Assembly: GCA_003554945.1 (NCBI GenBank)
Contig: PWHN01000094.1
Location: 1-21,716, forward strand
DNA length: 21,716 nt
Direction: 5' to 3'
DNA from: a bacterium
Lineage (GTDB): Bacteria; T1Sed10-126
The notes under the pieces were generated by a model. That model did not search any database. It was not told where the DNA came from and was given only the letters and a program-made list of their open reading frames with translations. Position numbers and translations under genes: made by a program. Each line of letters begins with the position of its first letter. Position 1 is the stretch's first letter. This document shows positions 1 to 6,848 of this stretch, one piece after another.

Positions 1-347
1 CTGGTTCCATCCAGAACAATAATTGCGCTGTCAGCGGCCACCAGAGTCCTGTAAGTGTCAGCGCTAAAATCAGCATGGCCCGGGGTATCCAGCAGGTTAA
101 CGTGACAGTTTTCATAATTAAACTGGAGGACGCTCGAGGTTATCGATATACCTCTCTCCTTCTCCATATCCATCCAGTCCGAAGTCGCGTAGCGGTCCGC
201 CTTCCGTCCTTTGACTGAACCAGCTCGATGAATAACCCCGCTGTAAAGCAACATCTTTTCAGTTAAAGTAGTTTTGCCGGCGTCGGGGTGTGCAATAATA
301 GCGGCAGTCCGGCGGCGCTCTATTTCCTCGTTTAATTTAGCTTCCAT
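1..347 (-). CDS. prfC: Peptide chain release factor 3 (RF3), N-terminal part
   Basis: RF3 is a cytoplasmic translational GTPase that removes RF1/RF2 from the ribosome after termination. About 115 N-terminal codons are present and the gene runs off the left edge. Visible GTPase motifs are the P-loop AHPDAGKTT (residues 19-27), the switch I stretch [13 protein letters not shown], and the G3 motif DTPGH followed by [11 protein letters not shown]. The segment [19 protein letters not shown] between P-loop and switch I is typical of RF3 rather than EF-G or LepA. The ATG is 15 bp beyond the aroC stop and has an AGGTGA ribosome site (354-359), so the two genes are probably cotranscribed. Family assignment is firm from motif order and wording; the C-terminal domains lie outside the window. 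Confidence 0.93.
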   Translation of the reverse strand, partial: MEAKLNEEIERRRTAAIIAHPDAGKTTLTEKMLLYSGVIHRAGSVKGRKADRYATSDWMDMEKERGISITSSVLQFNYENCHVNLLDTPGHADFSADTYRTLVAADSAIIVLDGT

Positions 348-362
348 TTTATAATCACCTGG

Positions 363-1463
363 TTACTTACTGGTAGGTATGTTCTTCTGGCCCTGCTGAC
401 GAAGGGCATGATCCATCAATACGCTGGCCAGCTCAGCCTCCACCACGGGAACCGCCCGGGGCAACACGCAGGGGTCATGTCTCCCACCGGCCTCAAGTGT
501 AACCTGCTCACCGGAGGCGGTTACAGTCTGCTGTGGCTGAGAAATCGTGGGAACCGGCTTAAAAGCAACGCTGCCAGTGATGGGCATACCGTTGCTAATA
601 CCACCCTGAATTCCACCACTGTTATTCGTCTGAGTGCGAACTTTTCCGTCTTCCATTTTGAACTCGTCGTTCTGCCGGCTTCCCGTCGAACGAGCCCCGG
701 CAAATCCACTGCCAAACTGAACTCCTTTAGCAGCGGGAATGGAGAATAAAGCTTTACCCAACTCTGCCTCTAACTTGTCAAAAACCGGTTCGCCCCAACC
801 TGCCGGAACATTTCGCACCACAAACTGCAGCTCTCCGCCCAACGAGTCACCCTGGTCTCGACATTTCTCTATCGCTTCCCGCATTTTTTGGGCAATCTCA
901 GGGTCGGGGCAACGAACTTCGTTGCTTTCAACCTTCTGCCGGGTAACCTGGTCAAGATTATCCTTTTTTAACTCTATCTTACCGACCACTTTCACCCAGG
1001 CAACTATTTCCAGAGAGTGATTTTCAACCAGCCATTTGCGAGCGATAGCACCGGCGGCGACACGGGCCGCCGTCTCACGAGCGCTGGCTCGCCCACCACC
1101 CATCCAGTTGCGGCGGCCATATTTAGCATCATACGTGTAATCGGCATGAGATGGTCTGTATATCTCTTTACGCTCCTCATATTCAGATGGACGTGCGTCC
1201 CGGTTCTTTATTTCTAACCCGATAGGTGTCCCCAGTGTTTCGCCTTCAAAGACTCCACTTAGGATTTTGACTTTATCAGTTTCACGGCGCGAACTGCTCA
1301 GGTCGCTCTGGCCGGGACGACGGCGGTCAAGCTCAGCCTGCAGGTCGGCCGCAGCCAGAGGAAGACCGGCCGGACAGCCATCAACAACAGCGCCGACACT
1401 GGGGCCATGACTCTCCCCCCAGGTCGTTATTCTAAACATTCTGCCGCGCGTGTTTCCCGCCAT
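363..1463 (-). CDS. aroC: Chorismate synthase
   Basis: Catalyses the last shikimate step, 5-enolpyruvylshikimate-3-phosphate to chorismate, using reduced FMN in the cytoplasm. The 366 aa length is normal for the family. Both catalytic histidines are visible: His19 in TTWGESHG and His106 in RPSHADYTY. The signature GGGRASARETAARVAAGA (122-139), the flavin/substrate loop SGGIQGGISNG and the C-terminal GRHDPCVLPRAVPVVEAE are all intact. The ATG is preceded by GGGTG (complement of 1471-1475). It is first in a leftward pair with prfC. Aromatic biosynthesis next to a termination factor has no evident functional link. Long frames on the other strand inside this gene are shadows. Confidence 0.97.
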   Translation of the reverse strand: MAGNTRGRMFRITTWGESHGPSVGAVVDGCPAGLPLAAADLQAELDRRRPGQSDLSSSRRETDKVKILSGVFEGETLGTPIGLEIKNRDARPSEYEERKEIYRPSHADYTYDAKYGRRNWMGGGRASARETAARVAAGAIARKWLVENHSLEIVAWVKVVGKIELKKDNLDQVTRQKVESNEVRCPDPEIAQKMREAIEKCRDQGDSLGGELQFVVRNVPAGWGEPVFDKLEAELGKALFSIPAAKGVQFGSGFAGARSTGSRQNDEFKMEDGKVRTQTNNSGGIQGGISNGMPITGSVAFKPVPTISQPQQTVTASGEQVTLEAGGRHDPCVLPRAVPVVEAELASVLMDHALRQQGQKNIPTSK

Positions 1464-1518
1464 TTTATTTCACCCTTAAAAGATAGTTTAACCGAATTAA
1501 AAGTGATACTTTATAACA

Positions 1519-1758
1519 ACTAAAGTTTTGCGGTTTCCCCGTTCTGAGGACCGATATATTCCTGACATCATTCTCGTGGCCCTCGGGGCCACTTCCGAGG
1601 TATAAAGACCTCAAAACAACCCCATCCTGAGGTTTGAGGTCTTTATAAATCCGTCAGAAACACATCGGTCCTCAGAACTACCGTTTTTTTACTAAAATAG
1701 GAAACCACTCAGTATTTGATCAAAAATAAACGTATGGTACAAAACACAAAACTTTAGT
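1519..1758. repeat. Nested foldback element with multi-branched inverted repeats
   Basis: Six inverted pairs nest or sit side by side. ACTAAAGTTTTG (1519-1530) pairs with 1747-1758. GGTTTCC (1532-1538) pairs with 1700-1706. GTTCTGAGGACCGAT (1541-1555) pairs perfectly with 1664-1678. CTGAC (1562-1566) pairs with 1653-1657. Inside this stem lie two side hairpins: GTGGCCC (1576-1582) with 1586-1592, and TATAAAGACCTCAAA (1601-1615) with 1633-1647. A T-run (1684-1690) follows the main stem. One strand can fold into a long stem ending in a three-way junction. It lies between divergent aroC and the ferritin gene. It could be a structured RNA, a miniature mobile element or a bidirectional terminator; no family was recognised. 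Confidence 0.75.
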
Positions 1759-1783
1759 AACAAACACCTTCAAAAAATTGTGA

Positions 1784-1812
1784 AATAAGCTTAAAATGAA
1801 TGTACGCTTATT
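1784..1812. repeat. Short inverted repeat
   Basis: AATAAGC (1784-1790) pairs with GCTTATT (1806-1812) across a 15-nt loop, with imperfect continuation outward. It lies between the large foldback element and the promoter candidate of the ferritin gene. Function unknown. Confidence 0.4.
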
Positions 1813-1842
1813 AATTTCAAACACTACTCTAAATGTGTGACG

Positions 1843-1882
1843 TTGCAGCTTAAGTAAGTTCTGTATATTTTATCAGAGATAA
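1843..1882 (+). promoter_or_regulatory. Promoter candidate with operator-like palindrome
   Basis: TTGCAG (1843-1848) and TATTTT (1866-1871) are 17 bp apart, a reasonable sigma-70-type promoter for the ferritin gene. The perfect palindrome TTATC-AGA-GATAA (1870-1882) overlaps the expected start of transcription and would be well placed as a repressor site. It is not a clear match to a Fur or PerR box, so the regulator is unknown. Confidence 0.45.
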
Positions 1883-1928
1883 TCTTGAACACGAAGCTAC
1901 TTTAATTACTTTCAGGAGGTTGTTAAAA

Positions 1929-2219
1929 ATGAGCGGGTTTCACGAGTCTGAGGAAAAACTACCCGAGTCGGTGAAAGAATATCACCGCATGATCCAGAGC
2001 GTGATTGAAGAACTGGAAGCGGTTGATTGGTATAATCAGCGGGCAGCCGTTACCGAAGATGAAGAGTTGAAGGCCATCGTAGAACACAATCGAGACGAGG
2101 AAATTGAGCACGCCTGCATGGGACTCGAATGGCTGCGCCGCAACAGCGACACCTGGGACGAAGAATTGGAAACCTATCTGTTCACCGGCGACCCAATTAC
2201 TGAACTTGAAGATCATTAA
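1929..2219 (+). CDS. EncFtn-type (encapsulated-ferritin family) ferritin-like protein
   Basis: A 96-aa acidic protein with the two-helix signature of the encapsulated ferritin (EncFtn) family, whose members oxidise Fe(II) at a site built between two subunits. Helix one carries EELEAVDWYNQR (27-38) and helix two carries HNRDEEIEH (53-61). The ferroxidase residues known from Rhodospirillum rubrum EncFtn (Glu32, Glu62, His65) correspond to Glu28, Glu58 and His61, with Trp34 also kept. The ATG at 1929 is chosen because AGGAGGT (1914-1920) lies 8 nt upstream; an in-frame TTG at 1920 overlaps that site. The protein stops just after TYLFTGDPI, without the C-terminal extension and encapsulin-docking peptide of classic members, and no shell gene is in view. 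Rubredoxin follows 65 bp downstream. Confidence 0.88.
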   Translation: MSGFHESEEKLPESVKEYHRMIQSVIEELEAVDWYNQRAAVTEDEELKAIVEHNRDEEIEHACMGLEWLRRNSDTWDEELETYLFTGDPITELEDH

Positions 2220-2284
2220 CAGTGTTACGTTACTTTGAACCGTCTGTGGTAGACTACTCCTTCTAATGGGAGGTGTCCATATTT

Positions 2285-2446
2285 ATGCAAAAATACGTCT
2301 GCACGGTTTGTGGCTATGTATACGATCCTGAAGAAGGAGATCCGGATGCCGACGTCGAGCCGGGGACTTCCTTTGACGCCTTACCCGATGACTGGATCTG
2401 TCCGGTCTGCGGCGTAGGCAAGGAAGATTTCGAAGAATACGATTAA
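2285..2446 (+). CDS. Rubredoxin
   Basis: A 53-aa cytoplasmic electron carrier with one Fe(SCys)4 centre. The two cysteine knuckles are complete: CTVCGY (6-11) and CPVCGVGK (39-46). The core [13 protein letters not shown] and LPDDWICP are standard for rubredoxins, and the length is exactly typical. The start is supported by GGGAGGTG (2268-2275), 9 nt before the ATG. It is probably cotranscribed with the EncFtn-like gene. In anaerobes rubredoxin feeds electrons to peroxide- and superoxide-detoxifying or iron-handling proteins, so a role in reducing stored Fe(III) or in a shared oxidative-stress response is a reasonable inference, not shown here. Confidence 0.96.
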   Translation: MQKYVCTVCGYVYDPEEGDPDADVEPGTSFDALPDDWICPVCGVGKEDFEEYD

Positions 2447-2464
2447 GTCCGACACCAGTTTGTT

Positions 2465-3724
2465 CTACCTTATTGGTGGTTGATAATCTTTCTCCGGCTT
2501 TAACAAGTCCACGTATTCGCTCTGATAACCGGTCAGGAAAAAAGTTCTGAGGTTGTCTACAACCTCGTCGTGGCGGGTTATTGCATCCACATCACGTGAG
2601 GCATTAAAATAATTGTAAGACAGGTTTGTCGAACCAACCCAGGCCATATCACCATCCACTATAACCAGCTTGGGATGGGTTGTCCGGGCGAAAGGAATGT
2701 AGCCCCACTCTTCACTCTGCGGTAGACTCATAACCTTCACCTCTACACCATCCAGCACAGCCAGACTCTTCAAATACTTCTCTGAACTTCCTCCAAACAC
2801 CCAGTCTGGAACCAGGATTCTTACGTCAACCCCCCGAACTTCAGCGCGTCGAATTGCCCGGTCAAGTTCATCCCAGTATTTGCCGGCATAAAAATCCCAA
2901 TTGTCATATTCATAGATATCCATGTAAAGATAGTTTTCGGCCGTATTTATCATCTTAATTAACGCCTCATCGGAACGCATTACGCCCGGCGGCGTTGACT
3001 GCGGCGGCGACGCAGTTAATTTTATTTCACGCTCCCCGCTAAAACTAAATGTCTCGCCCGTAATCTCATGATAAGGTGTCTTCCCCTGGAAAGGCGTGTA
3101 TTCTTCCCAGAACTCGTCTCCGCGGTCTCCGGCAAACTGCCAGTCTACTTCAAAAATATCGTTAAGGTCGGCGGCTATTTCAGGCTTGTTGATTGCTAAC
3201 CCTACCTCACGGATATGTTCCAACGAGCGCCAGTCAAAGTTGGCGCTCCCCAGGTAAACCAGTTCCTCGTCAACGATAAAATACTTGGCGTGCATCACTC
3301 CACCTGAATGCTCACCATAAGCGGAGTAACGAACTTCTATGTTTTCTTCCTCATCCAGATAAGCCGGTGGTTTCGTTATTGCCGTATCCGTCAATATTTC
3401 AACTTCAACACCCTCACGGCTCATTTCAACAATTTTATCCAGCACTCTGTCCAGATTCGTCTCGCCGTGTACCCACTCCTGGATGTAAAACAGCCCCGCC
3501 TTGATTGACTCTTCAGCCGTTTCAAGTCCGGCTATCCAGGCCTCTGCTGTTTGCGGGATATATGGGTGATTAAAATCAACATCGTCTGGAACGCTCTCTA
3601 TGACAAAATGCTCACCCTCGGCAGGAACTAACTCGTCAGCCGCAGTTGGCGAAATATTTATTCCAACTGCCAACAGAAAAAAGAGCACAAATAACACAAT
3701 TTTAACTCGGCACGTAAACCTCAT
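2465..3724 (-). CDS. Secreted phospholipase-D-like protein with two HKD motifs
   Basis: A 419-aa protein with an N-terminal signal peptide (hydrophobic residues 8-24, likely cut after PTAA). Two phospholipase-D active-site motifs are complete: H145-x-K147-x4-D152 followed by LGSANFDWRSLEH, and H350-x-K352-x4-D357 followed by VGSTNLSYNYFN. Both halves form one active site in this superfamily, which hydrolyses or transfers phosphodiester bonds in lipids or nucleic acids. Two HKD motifs in one chain resemble phospholipases and cardiolipin synthases rather than single-motif nucleases. There is no membrane segment beyond the signal, so it probably acts in the periplasm or outside. The substrate cannot be read from sequence. 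It is convergent with rubredoxin (18 bp apart) and is transcribed alone. The ribosome site is weak (GAGGGG region). Confidence 0.88.
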   Translation of the reverse strand: MRFTCRVKIVLFVLFFLLAVGINISPTAADELVPAEGEHFVIESVPDDVDFNHPYIPQTAEAWIAGLETAEESIKAGLFYIQEWVHGETNLDRVLDKIVEMSREGVEVEILTDTAITKPPAYLDEEENIEVRYSAYGEHSGGVMHAKYFIVDEELVYLGSANFDWRSLEHIREVGLAINKPEIAADLNDIFEVDWQFAGDRGDEFWEEYTPFQGKTPYHEITGETFSFSGEREIKLTASPPQSTPPGVMRSDEALIKMINTAENYLYMDIYEYDNWDFYAGKYWDELDRAIRRAEVRGVDVRILVPDWVFGGSSEKYLKSLAVLDGVEVKVMSLPQSEEWGYIPFARTTHPKLVIVDGDMAWVGSTNLSYNYFNASRDVDAITRHDEVVDNLRTFFLTGYQSEYVDLLKPEKDYQPPIR

Positions 3725-3823
3725 AACAACTCAACCCCTCGTTAGAAAAAATTAGACGACTTCTTTTCTCCCATTAACCCATCTGTAAACAAACCCTGGA
3801 AGAAAACAAGTCACACTTTCCGG

Positions 3824-3885
3824 TTCCATAAAGCTCTATAACTGGTAAAATAGTCTCTACGAAAACTTTATCATATTTTTAAGGA
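3824..3885 (+). promoter_or_regulatory. Promoter candidate and ribosome site for the 3895 gene
   Basis: TTCCAT (3824-3829) and TAAAAT (3846-3851) are 16 bp apart, and AAGGA (3881-3885) sits before the ATG at 3895. The intergenic region is divergent (170 bp), so the phospholipase-D-like gene should have its own promoter on the other strand; none stands out. Confidence 0.4.
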
Positions 3886-3894
3886 AAAACAAAA

Positions 3895-4383
3895 ATGAAA
3901 AAAATTGCCGGCGGCGCACTGCTTGTGCTACTCATTGTAATCATGTTTCAGATGAATCGCTCGCCTGACCTTTCATCTCCCTCCGCCAGCTTGCAAACCG
4001 CCAGGGATCACCTTGCCAGTGAGAACTGGGATGTTCTCTATGATTTGACGACCGATGAACTGGCAGATGAGATTGACGAGAAAATAATGTTACTGCTCCA
4101 AGTCTCCGCCCATTTCCTCCCCCCTGAGATTAGAGATGACCTTGATCTTCTTACACAAATTTCTGCCCAGAAACGATTTGCAGCTTTTATGGACGGATTT
4201 TCAAAAAGACCAGAAACACGACGACTGATGACCGCCTACGAGGAAGCGAAATACGAGGTAACTCAGACATCAGAAGAGCAAGCAAAAATAAGCTTTGAGG
4301 CCGACATCAGCCTGCCATTTGCCACTGTTAAACTGGAAAAGCTCGAAGACAACTGGTATTTTTCTTCCATCCCGGAGCTTTAA
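3895..4383 (+). CDS. Membrane-anchored or secreted protein of unknown function
   Basis: A 162-aa protein not recognised. Residues 1-19 (MKK then a hydrophobic run) form a signal sequence or N-terminal anchor; there is no lipobox cysteine. The rest is a soluble domain with an amphipathic start (SLQTARDHLASENWDVLYDLTTDEL), a helical middle and a C-terminal beta part ending in AKISFEADISLPFATVKLEKLEDNWYFSSIPEL. The pattern of helix pair followed by strands with a closing W-Y-F resembles NTF2-like or DUF4878-type lipoproteins that monitor or bind small ligands, but this is only a fold guess. It is transcribed alone and is convergent with the HypE-like gene 33 bp away. Confidence 0.75.
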   Translation: MKKIAGGALLVLLIVIMFQMNRSPDLSSPSASLQTARDHLASENWDVLYDLTTDELADEIDEKIMLLLQVSAHFLPPEIRDDLDLLTQISAQKRFAAFMDGFSKRPETRRLMTAYEEAKYEVTQTSEEQAKISFEADISLPFATVKLEKLEDNWYFSSIPEL

Positions 4384-4410
4384 TTTTATGGTTCTGGGGG
4401 CTCTTTTTTT
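4376..4410 (+). terminator. Weak intrinsic terminator candidate
   Basis: GAGCTTT near the end of the 3895 gene can pair, with G-U pairs, to GGGGCTC just before a run of seven T (4403-4409). The stem is weak, but the T-run and its place in the 33-bp convergent gap support a terminator. Confidence 0.35.
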
Positions 4411-4416
4411 CTCTAA

Positions 4417-5418
4417 CTACTCCTCCATTATTTTAAAAGCCTTCAGCAGTTGATCCTGGCTGTAACGGGGAAGTGGATTTTTTTCGCCGGCGGTGTCAAT
4501 CATAATTCTTTCTTTCTCCTCGGTTAACTCACCAATTTTGTTTAGTCCCAGAACCGAAGGCGGCTCAAAAGAAGCGTCGTAGACAACCAGCAGGCAGCCG
4601 GAGGAGAGCAAACCAAGCGGATCTATAGACAAACCGGAGAAAAGTTTTTCCGCTTTATCCGGCCACTTAATTGCCGCTGCGTCGCCCCTGACTCCACAGC
4701 CGGCCGCATCGGCCAGCTCATGAATCGCTGTGGCCACTCCGCCCTCGGTCGGATCGTGCAGAGCAACCGGCTCACCGTAATTGAAAAGTTTTCGGCTGTC
4801 GGGCCAGACACATATACCAGGGTCATCCAGCAGTTTCTTTAGTTGATCGACAGTCTCTGAATCCAGCCAGGCAGTTAGCTTTTTTTCATATTCACAGGTA
4901 AGCAAAGCCAGCCCTTCTAACGCCGCAGGTCGCCATTGATAAATAGCCTGTCCTGCTTTTGCTCCTTCGGGACTAATTAATTTTTCCCCCAGTGGCTCGC
5001 CCATTATTTGACCACATAACAACGGACGCTCCACAGCGTCAGTCACTTCAGTATGACCGGCCACTGCCGTAATCTGCCACCTGTTTAACGCCTGGACCAG
5101 ATCTTGCCAGTATTCTTTTAAATCTTTCTCCGTCGTTCCCAGCGGCAATAACAAACTGGCCGCATACCAGCGCGGCCGACAACCCTGGCAAACAACATCG
5201 TTGATGTTCACCGCCACGCTGTAGTGACCGATGTTTTCGGCGGCGAAAGTTATTGGGTCAGCGGCTATAGAAATATATTCACTTCGAACCTTTATACCCC
5301 CTGCATCTATTCCTATCCCCGGCTTTATAACCACGTCCTCATCAGTGGGCAACTCACTTAAACATCCGCTTAAAAGCTCTGAATTCAACTTTCCTTCCGG
5401 CAAAACTTTATTTGTCAT
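4417..5418 (-). CDS. HypE-like AIR-synthase-family protein
   Basis: A 333-aa cytoplasmic protein of the PurM/AIR-synthase superfamily, closest in wording to HypE-type proteins, which bind ATP at a dimer interface. Visible motifs are the glycine-rich start GIGIDAGGI (35-42), ADPITFAAENIGHYSVAVN (53-71), ND near 73-74, AGHTEVT (120-126) and HDPTEGGVATAIHELADAAG in the C-terminal half. True HypE ends in a conserved cysteine that carries the thiocyanate for hydrogenase cofactor assembly; this protein ends KAFKIMEE, so it is probably not hydrogenase maturase HypE. A CxxC (77-80) replaces the usual small residues after ND. The ATG is preceded by AGGGAG and lies inside the end of the lytic transglycosylase gene (11-bp overlap), implying coupled translation. 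Its reaction is unknown. Confidence 0.82.
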   Translation of the reverse strand: MTNKVLPEGKLNSELLSGCLSELPTDEDVVIKPGIGIDAGGIKVRSEYISIAADPITFAAENIGHYSVAVNINDVVCQGCRPRWYAASLLLPLGTTEKDLKEYWQDLVQALNRWQITAVAGHTEVTDAVERPLLCGQIMGEPLGEKLISPEGAKAGQAIYQWRPAALEGLALLTCEYEKKLTAWLDSETVDQLKKLLDDPGICVWPDSRKLFNYGEPVALHDPTEGGVATAIHELADAAGCGVRGDAAAIKWPDKAEKLFSGLSIDPLGLLSSGCLLVVYDASFEPPSVLGLNKIGELTEEKERIMIDTAGEKNPLPRYSQDQLLKAFKIMEE

Positions 5419-6307
5419 TAAGTTTCTCCCTTATCTCTTCGGCCAGCCTGCAGACGGTTACCACGTAGTTGTTCGCCCTGTTATAACTGAAGATAGCATC
5501 AAAATTTGACGTGGCGGCGTAACGTATTTCACCCGCTTCTCCAAGCGGTACGACTCTCTTTTGATCCGACACTTCTTCGTCAGGTTCTATAAATTTTCCA
5601 CATCCTTCGCCCGTTTGCCAGCCATGTTCACTCAAATAATTTGCCACTGAGGCGAGAATGTCAGTTTCACACCCCCAGATATCCGCCCATCCAGTGGCTG
5701 TAAAATCAACTGCATAATGCTGATAGCTGGAGGGTAAAAATTGAGGTTGCCCCATCGCTCCCGCCCAGGAGCTTGGCCTCCCTTCAAGAGAAAAACCCAG
5801 CTCCTCATAAAGTTCAAACAGCGTCAGTAGTTCTCGTTTAAAAAAATCACTTGACCGCGGATGAGCATAAGCCAGAGTGGCCAGCGATGGAACTATTTCA
5901 AATTCCGACTCGTAGCCACCAAAACGGCTTTCCACTCCCCAGATAGCCAGAAGGTAGGTAGGATGAACCCCAAATTCATTATAGATTTCCACCAGGGTAT
6001 CCGCCATCTGGTCATAACGCTCAATCCCCTGTCCAATCATTTCTTCGTTCACAAAACGACTCTTATACTCTTCAAAAGGCATTGTGAATTCTGCCTGGGA
6101 ATCGAGCCGTTCTATTACCACAGGATCGAACCTTATTTCTGATAAATAACGGTCTAAAACAGTTTCACTAATCCCCTGGTCCAGAGCCGTCTCCCTGAAA
6201 TTTTTCCGCCAGCTTTCAAAATCTTCTCCGGCCAGAGCTTCTAATGGAAATAACACCGCCACCACAAGAACAACAGATAGACATATAGTTTTTAACGTTA
6301 CCTTCAC
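5408..6307 (-). CDS. Lytic murein transglycosylase, MltB family
   Basis: A periplasmic enzyme that cleaves peptidoglycan glycan strands to 1,6-anhydro-muropeptides. The 299-aa form has a signal peptide (residues 1-26, ending EALAG). The catalytic glutamate is Glu126 in YLLAIWGVESRFG (118-130). Other family blocks are LATLAYAHPRSSDFFKREL, SSWAGAMGQPQFLPSSY, WADIWGCETDILASVANYL, and the C-terminal FDAIFSYNRANNYV. The GTG at 6307 is chosen because GGAGG lies 5 nt upstream and the signal peptide then begins MKVTLK; the in-frame ATG at 6322 has no ribosome site. It lacks a lipobox, so it is soluble rather than a lipoprotein like E. coli MltB. It heads a two-gene leftward unit with the HypE-like gene. 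Confidence 0.92.
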   Translation of the reverse strand: MKVTLKTICLSVVLVVAVLFPLEALAGEDFESWRKNFRETALDQGISETVLDRYLSEIRFDPVVIERLDSQAEFTMPFEEYKSRFVNEEMIGQGIERYDQMADTLVEIYNEFGVHPTYLLAIWGVESRFGGYESEFEIVPSLATLAYAHPRSSDFFKRELLTLFELYEELGFSLEGRPSSWAGAMGQPQFLPSSYQHYAVDFTATGWADIWGCETDILASVANYLSEHGWQTGEGCGKFIEPDEEVSDQKRVVPLGEAGEIRYAATSNFDAIFSYNRANNYVVTVCRLAEEIREKLNDK

Positions 6308-6349
6308 GATAACCTCCACCATAAAAATTTTCTGTAACTAATCATCTAT

Positions 6350-6465
6350 CCCCTCACCCTTTTTCACCCCCCTTTGCATCCCCCCATCAAGGGGGGAAAA
6401 AGGGTCGCCCCCCCTTCGCTTTTCTCCTTCAGGGGGGAAAGATAAAGTGAGTAGTTACAATTTTC
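6350..6465. repeat. Dispersed palindromic repeat (C-run/G-run family), copy 1
   Basis: The segment has CCCCCC/GGGGGG runs that fold back on each other, with TTTTTCACCCCCCTTT at the left and AGATAAAGTGAGTAGTTAC (6440-6458) at the right. The same layout recurs inverted at 20560-20640, and the right-end motif recurs at 20900-20918. It is intergenic, immediately upstream of the lytic transglycosylase gene. Such elements are typical non-autonomous, multi-copy bacterial intergenic repeats. Confidence 0.75.
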
Positions 6466-6501
6466 TTTGCTTCTTAATTTTCTCATAACACTTTAGAAAA
6501 A

Positions 6502-6642
6502 TCAGGTAAAAAATATTGGCTCTGTTGAAATCCTTTTTACTATTTTAGAGAGCAATTGATCAGTGCTTCCGTTTGAATATCTCTTGATTGGGCTACTCAA
6601 ATAACTCCCTACATCTTTGTGTAGCCCTTCTTCAGCAGGGAT
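6502..6642 (-). pseudogene. Possible insertion-sequence fragment (47-codon open frame)
   Basis: On the minus strand there is a 46-codon open stretch with no start codon of its own, reading IPAEEGLHKDVGSYLSSP then IKRYSNGSTDQLL and ending RISTEPIFFT. Near its end the plus strand has GGCTCTGTTGAAA (6518-6530), which resembles the terminal repeats of several insertion-sequence families. No matching opposite end or transposase core is present. It may be a remnant of a transposase gene end, or chance. Confidence 0.25.
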
Positions 6643-6683
6643 TTAAACCAAACAAACTATTTCTTTCCTTTGGATAGTTTGTT
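6590..6683. other. Hairpin pair in the leader region of the barrel/propeller genes
   Basis: GGGCTAC (6590-6596) pairs with GTAGCCC (6621-6627). AACAAACTAT (6651-6660) pairs perfectly with ATAGTTTGTT (6674-6683) over a 13-nt loop. They lie 170-260 bp upstream of the 6849 gene. They may be part of a structured leader or of a decayed mobile element. The rest of the spacer up to 6848 shows nothing else I recognise, and no riboswitch class matched. Confidence 0.4.
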
Positions 6684-6848
6684 CTGCCGACACGGTCTCT
6701 TGCTAGACAGATTTGCCTTTTTCGCTTCACCTTTGGGTTTAAGTGGACGATTAATAAATCAGACACGTATGATTACACTGCTGTGTCCGAACGAGCACGC
6801 GCGGGCTGGATGTGTTAAAAAAGTCTTAATCAAGCGGAGCTGAATGTA

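Noticed and set aside
408-1217. Open frames on the plus strand within aroC
   Set aside because: They are antisense shadows of a certain gene and resemble no family.
4417-5418. SelD (selenophosphate synthetase) or hydrogenase HypE
   Set aside because: The glycine-rich Sec/Cys loop of SelD is missing, and the C-terminal cysteine of HypE is absent.
6700-6848. Riboswitch in the leader of the 6849 gene
   Set aside because: No core sequence of c-di-GMP, cobalamin, TPP, SAM or other classes was recognised; only generic hairpins are seen upstream.
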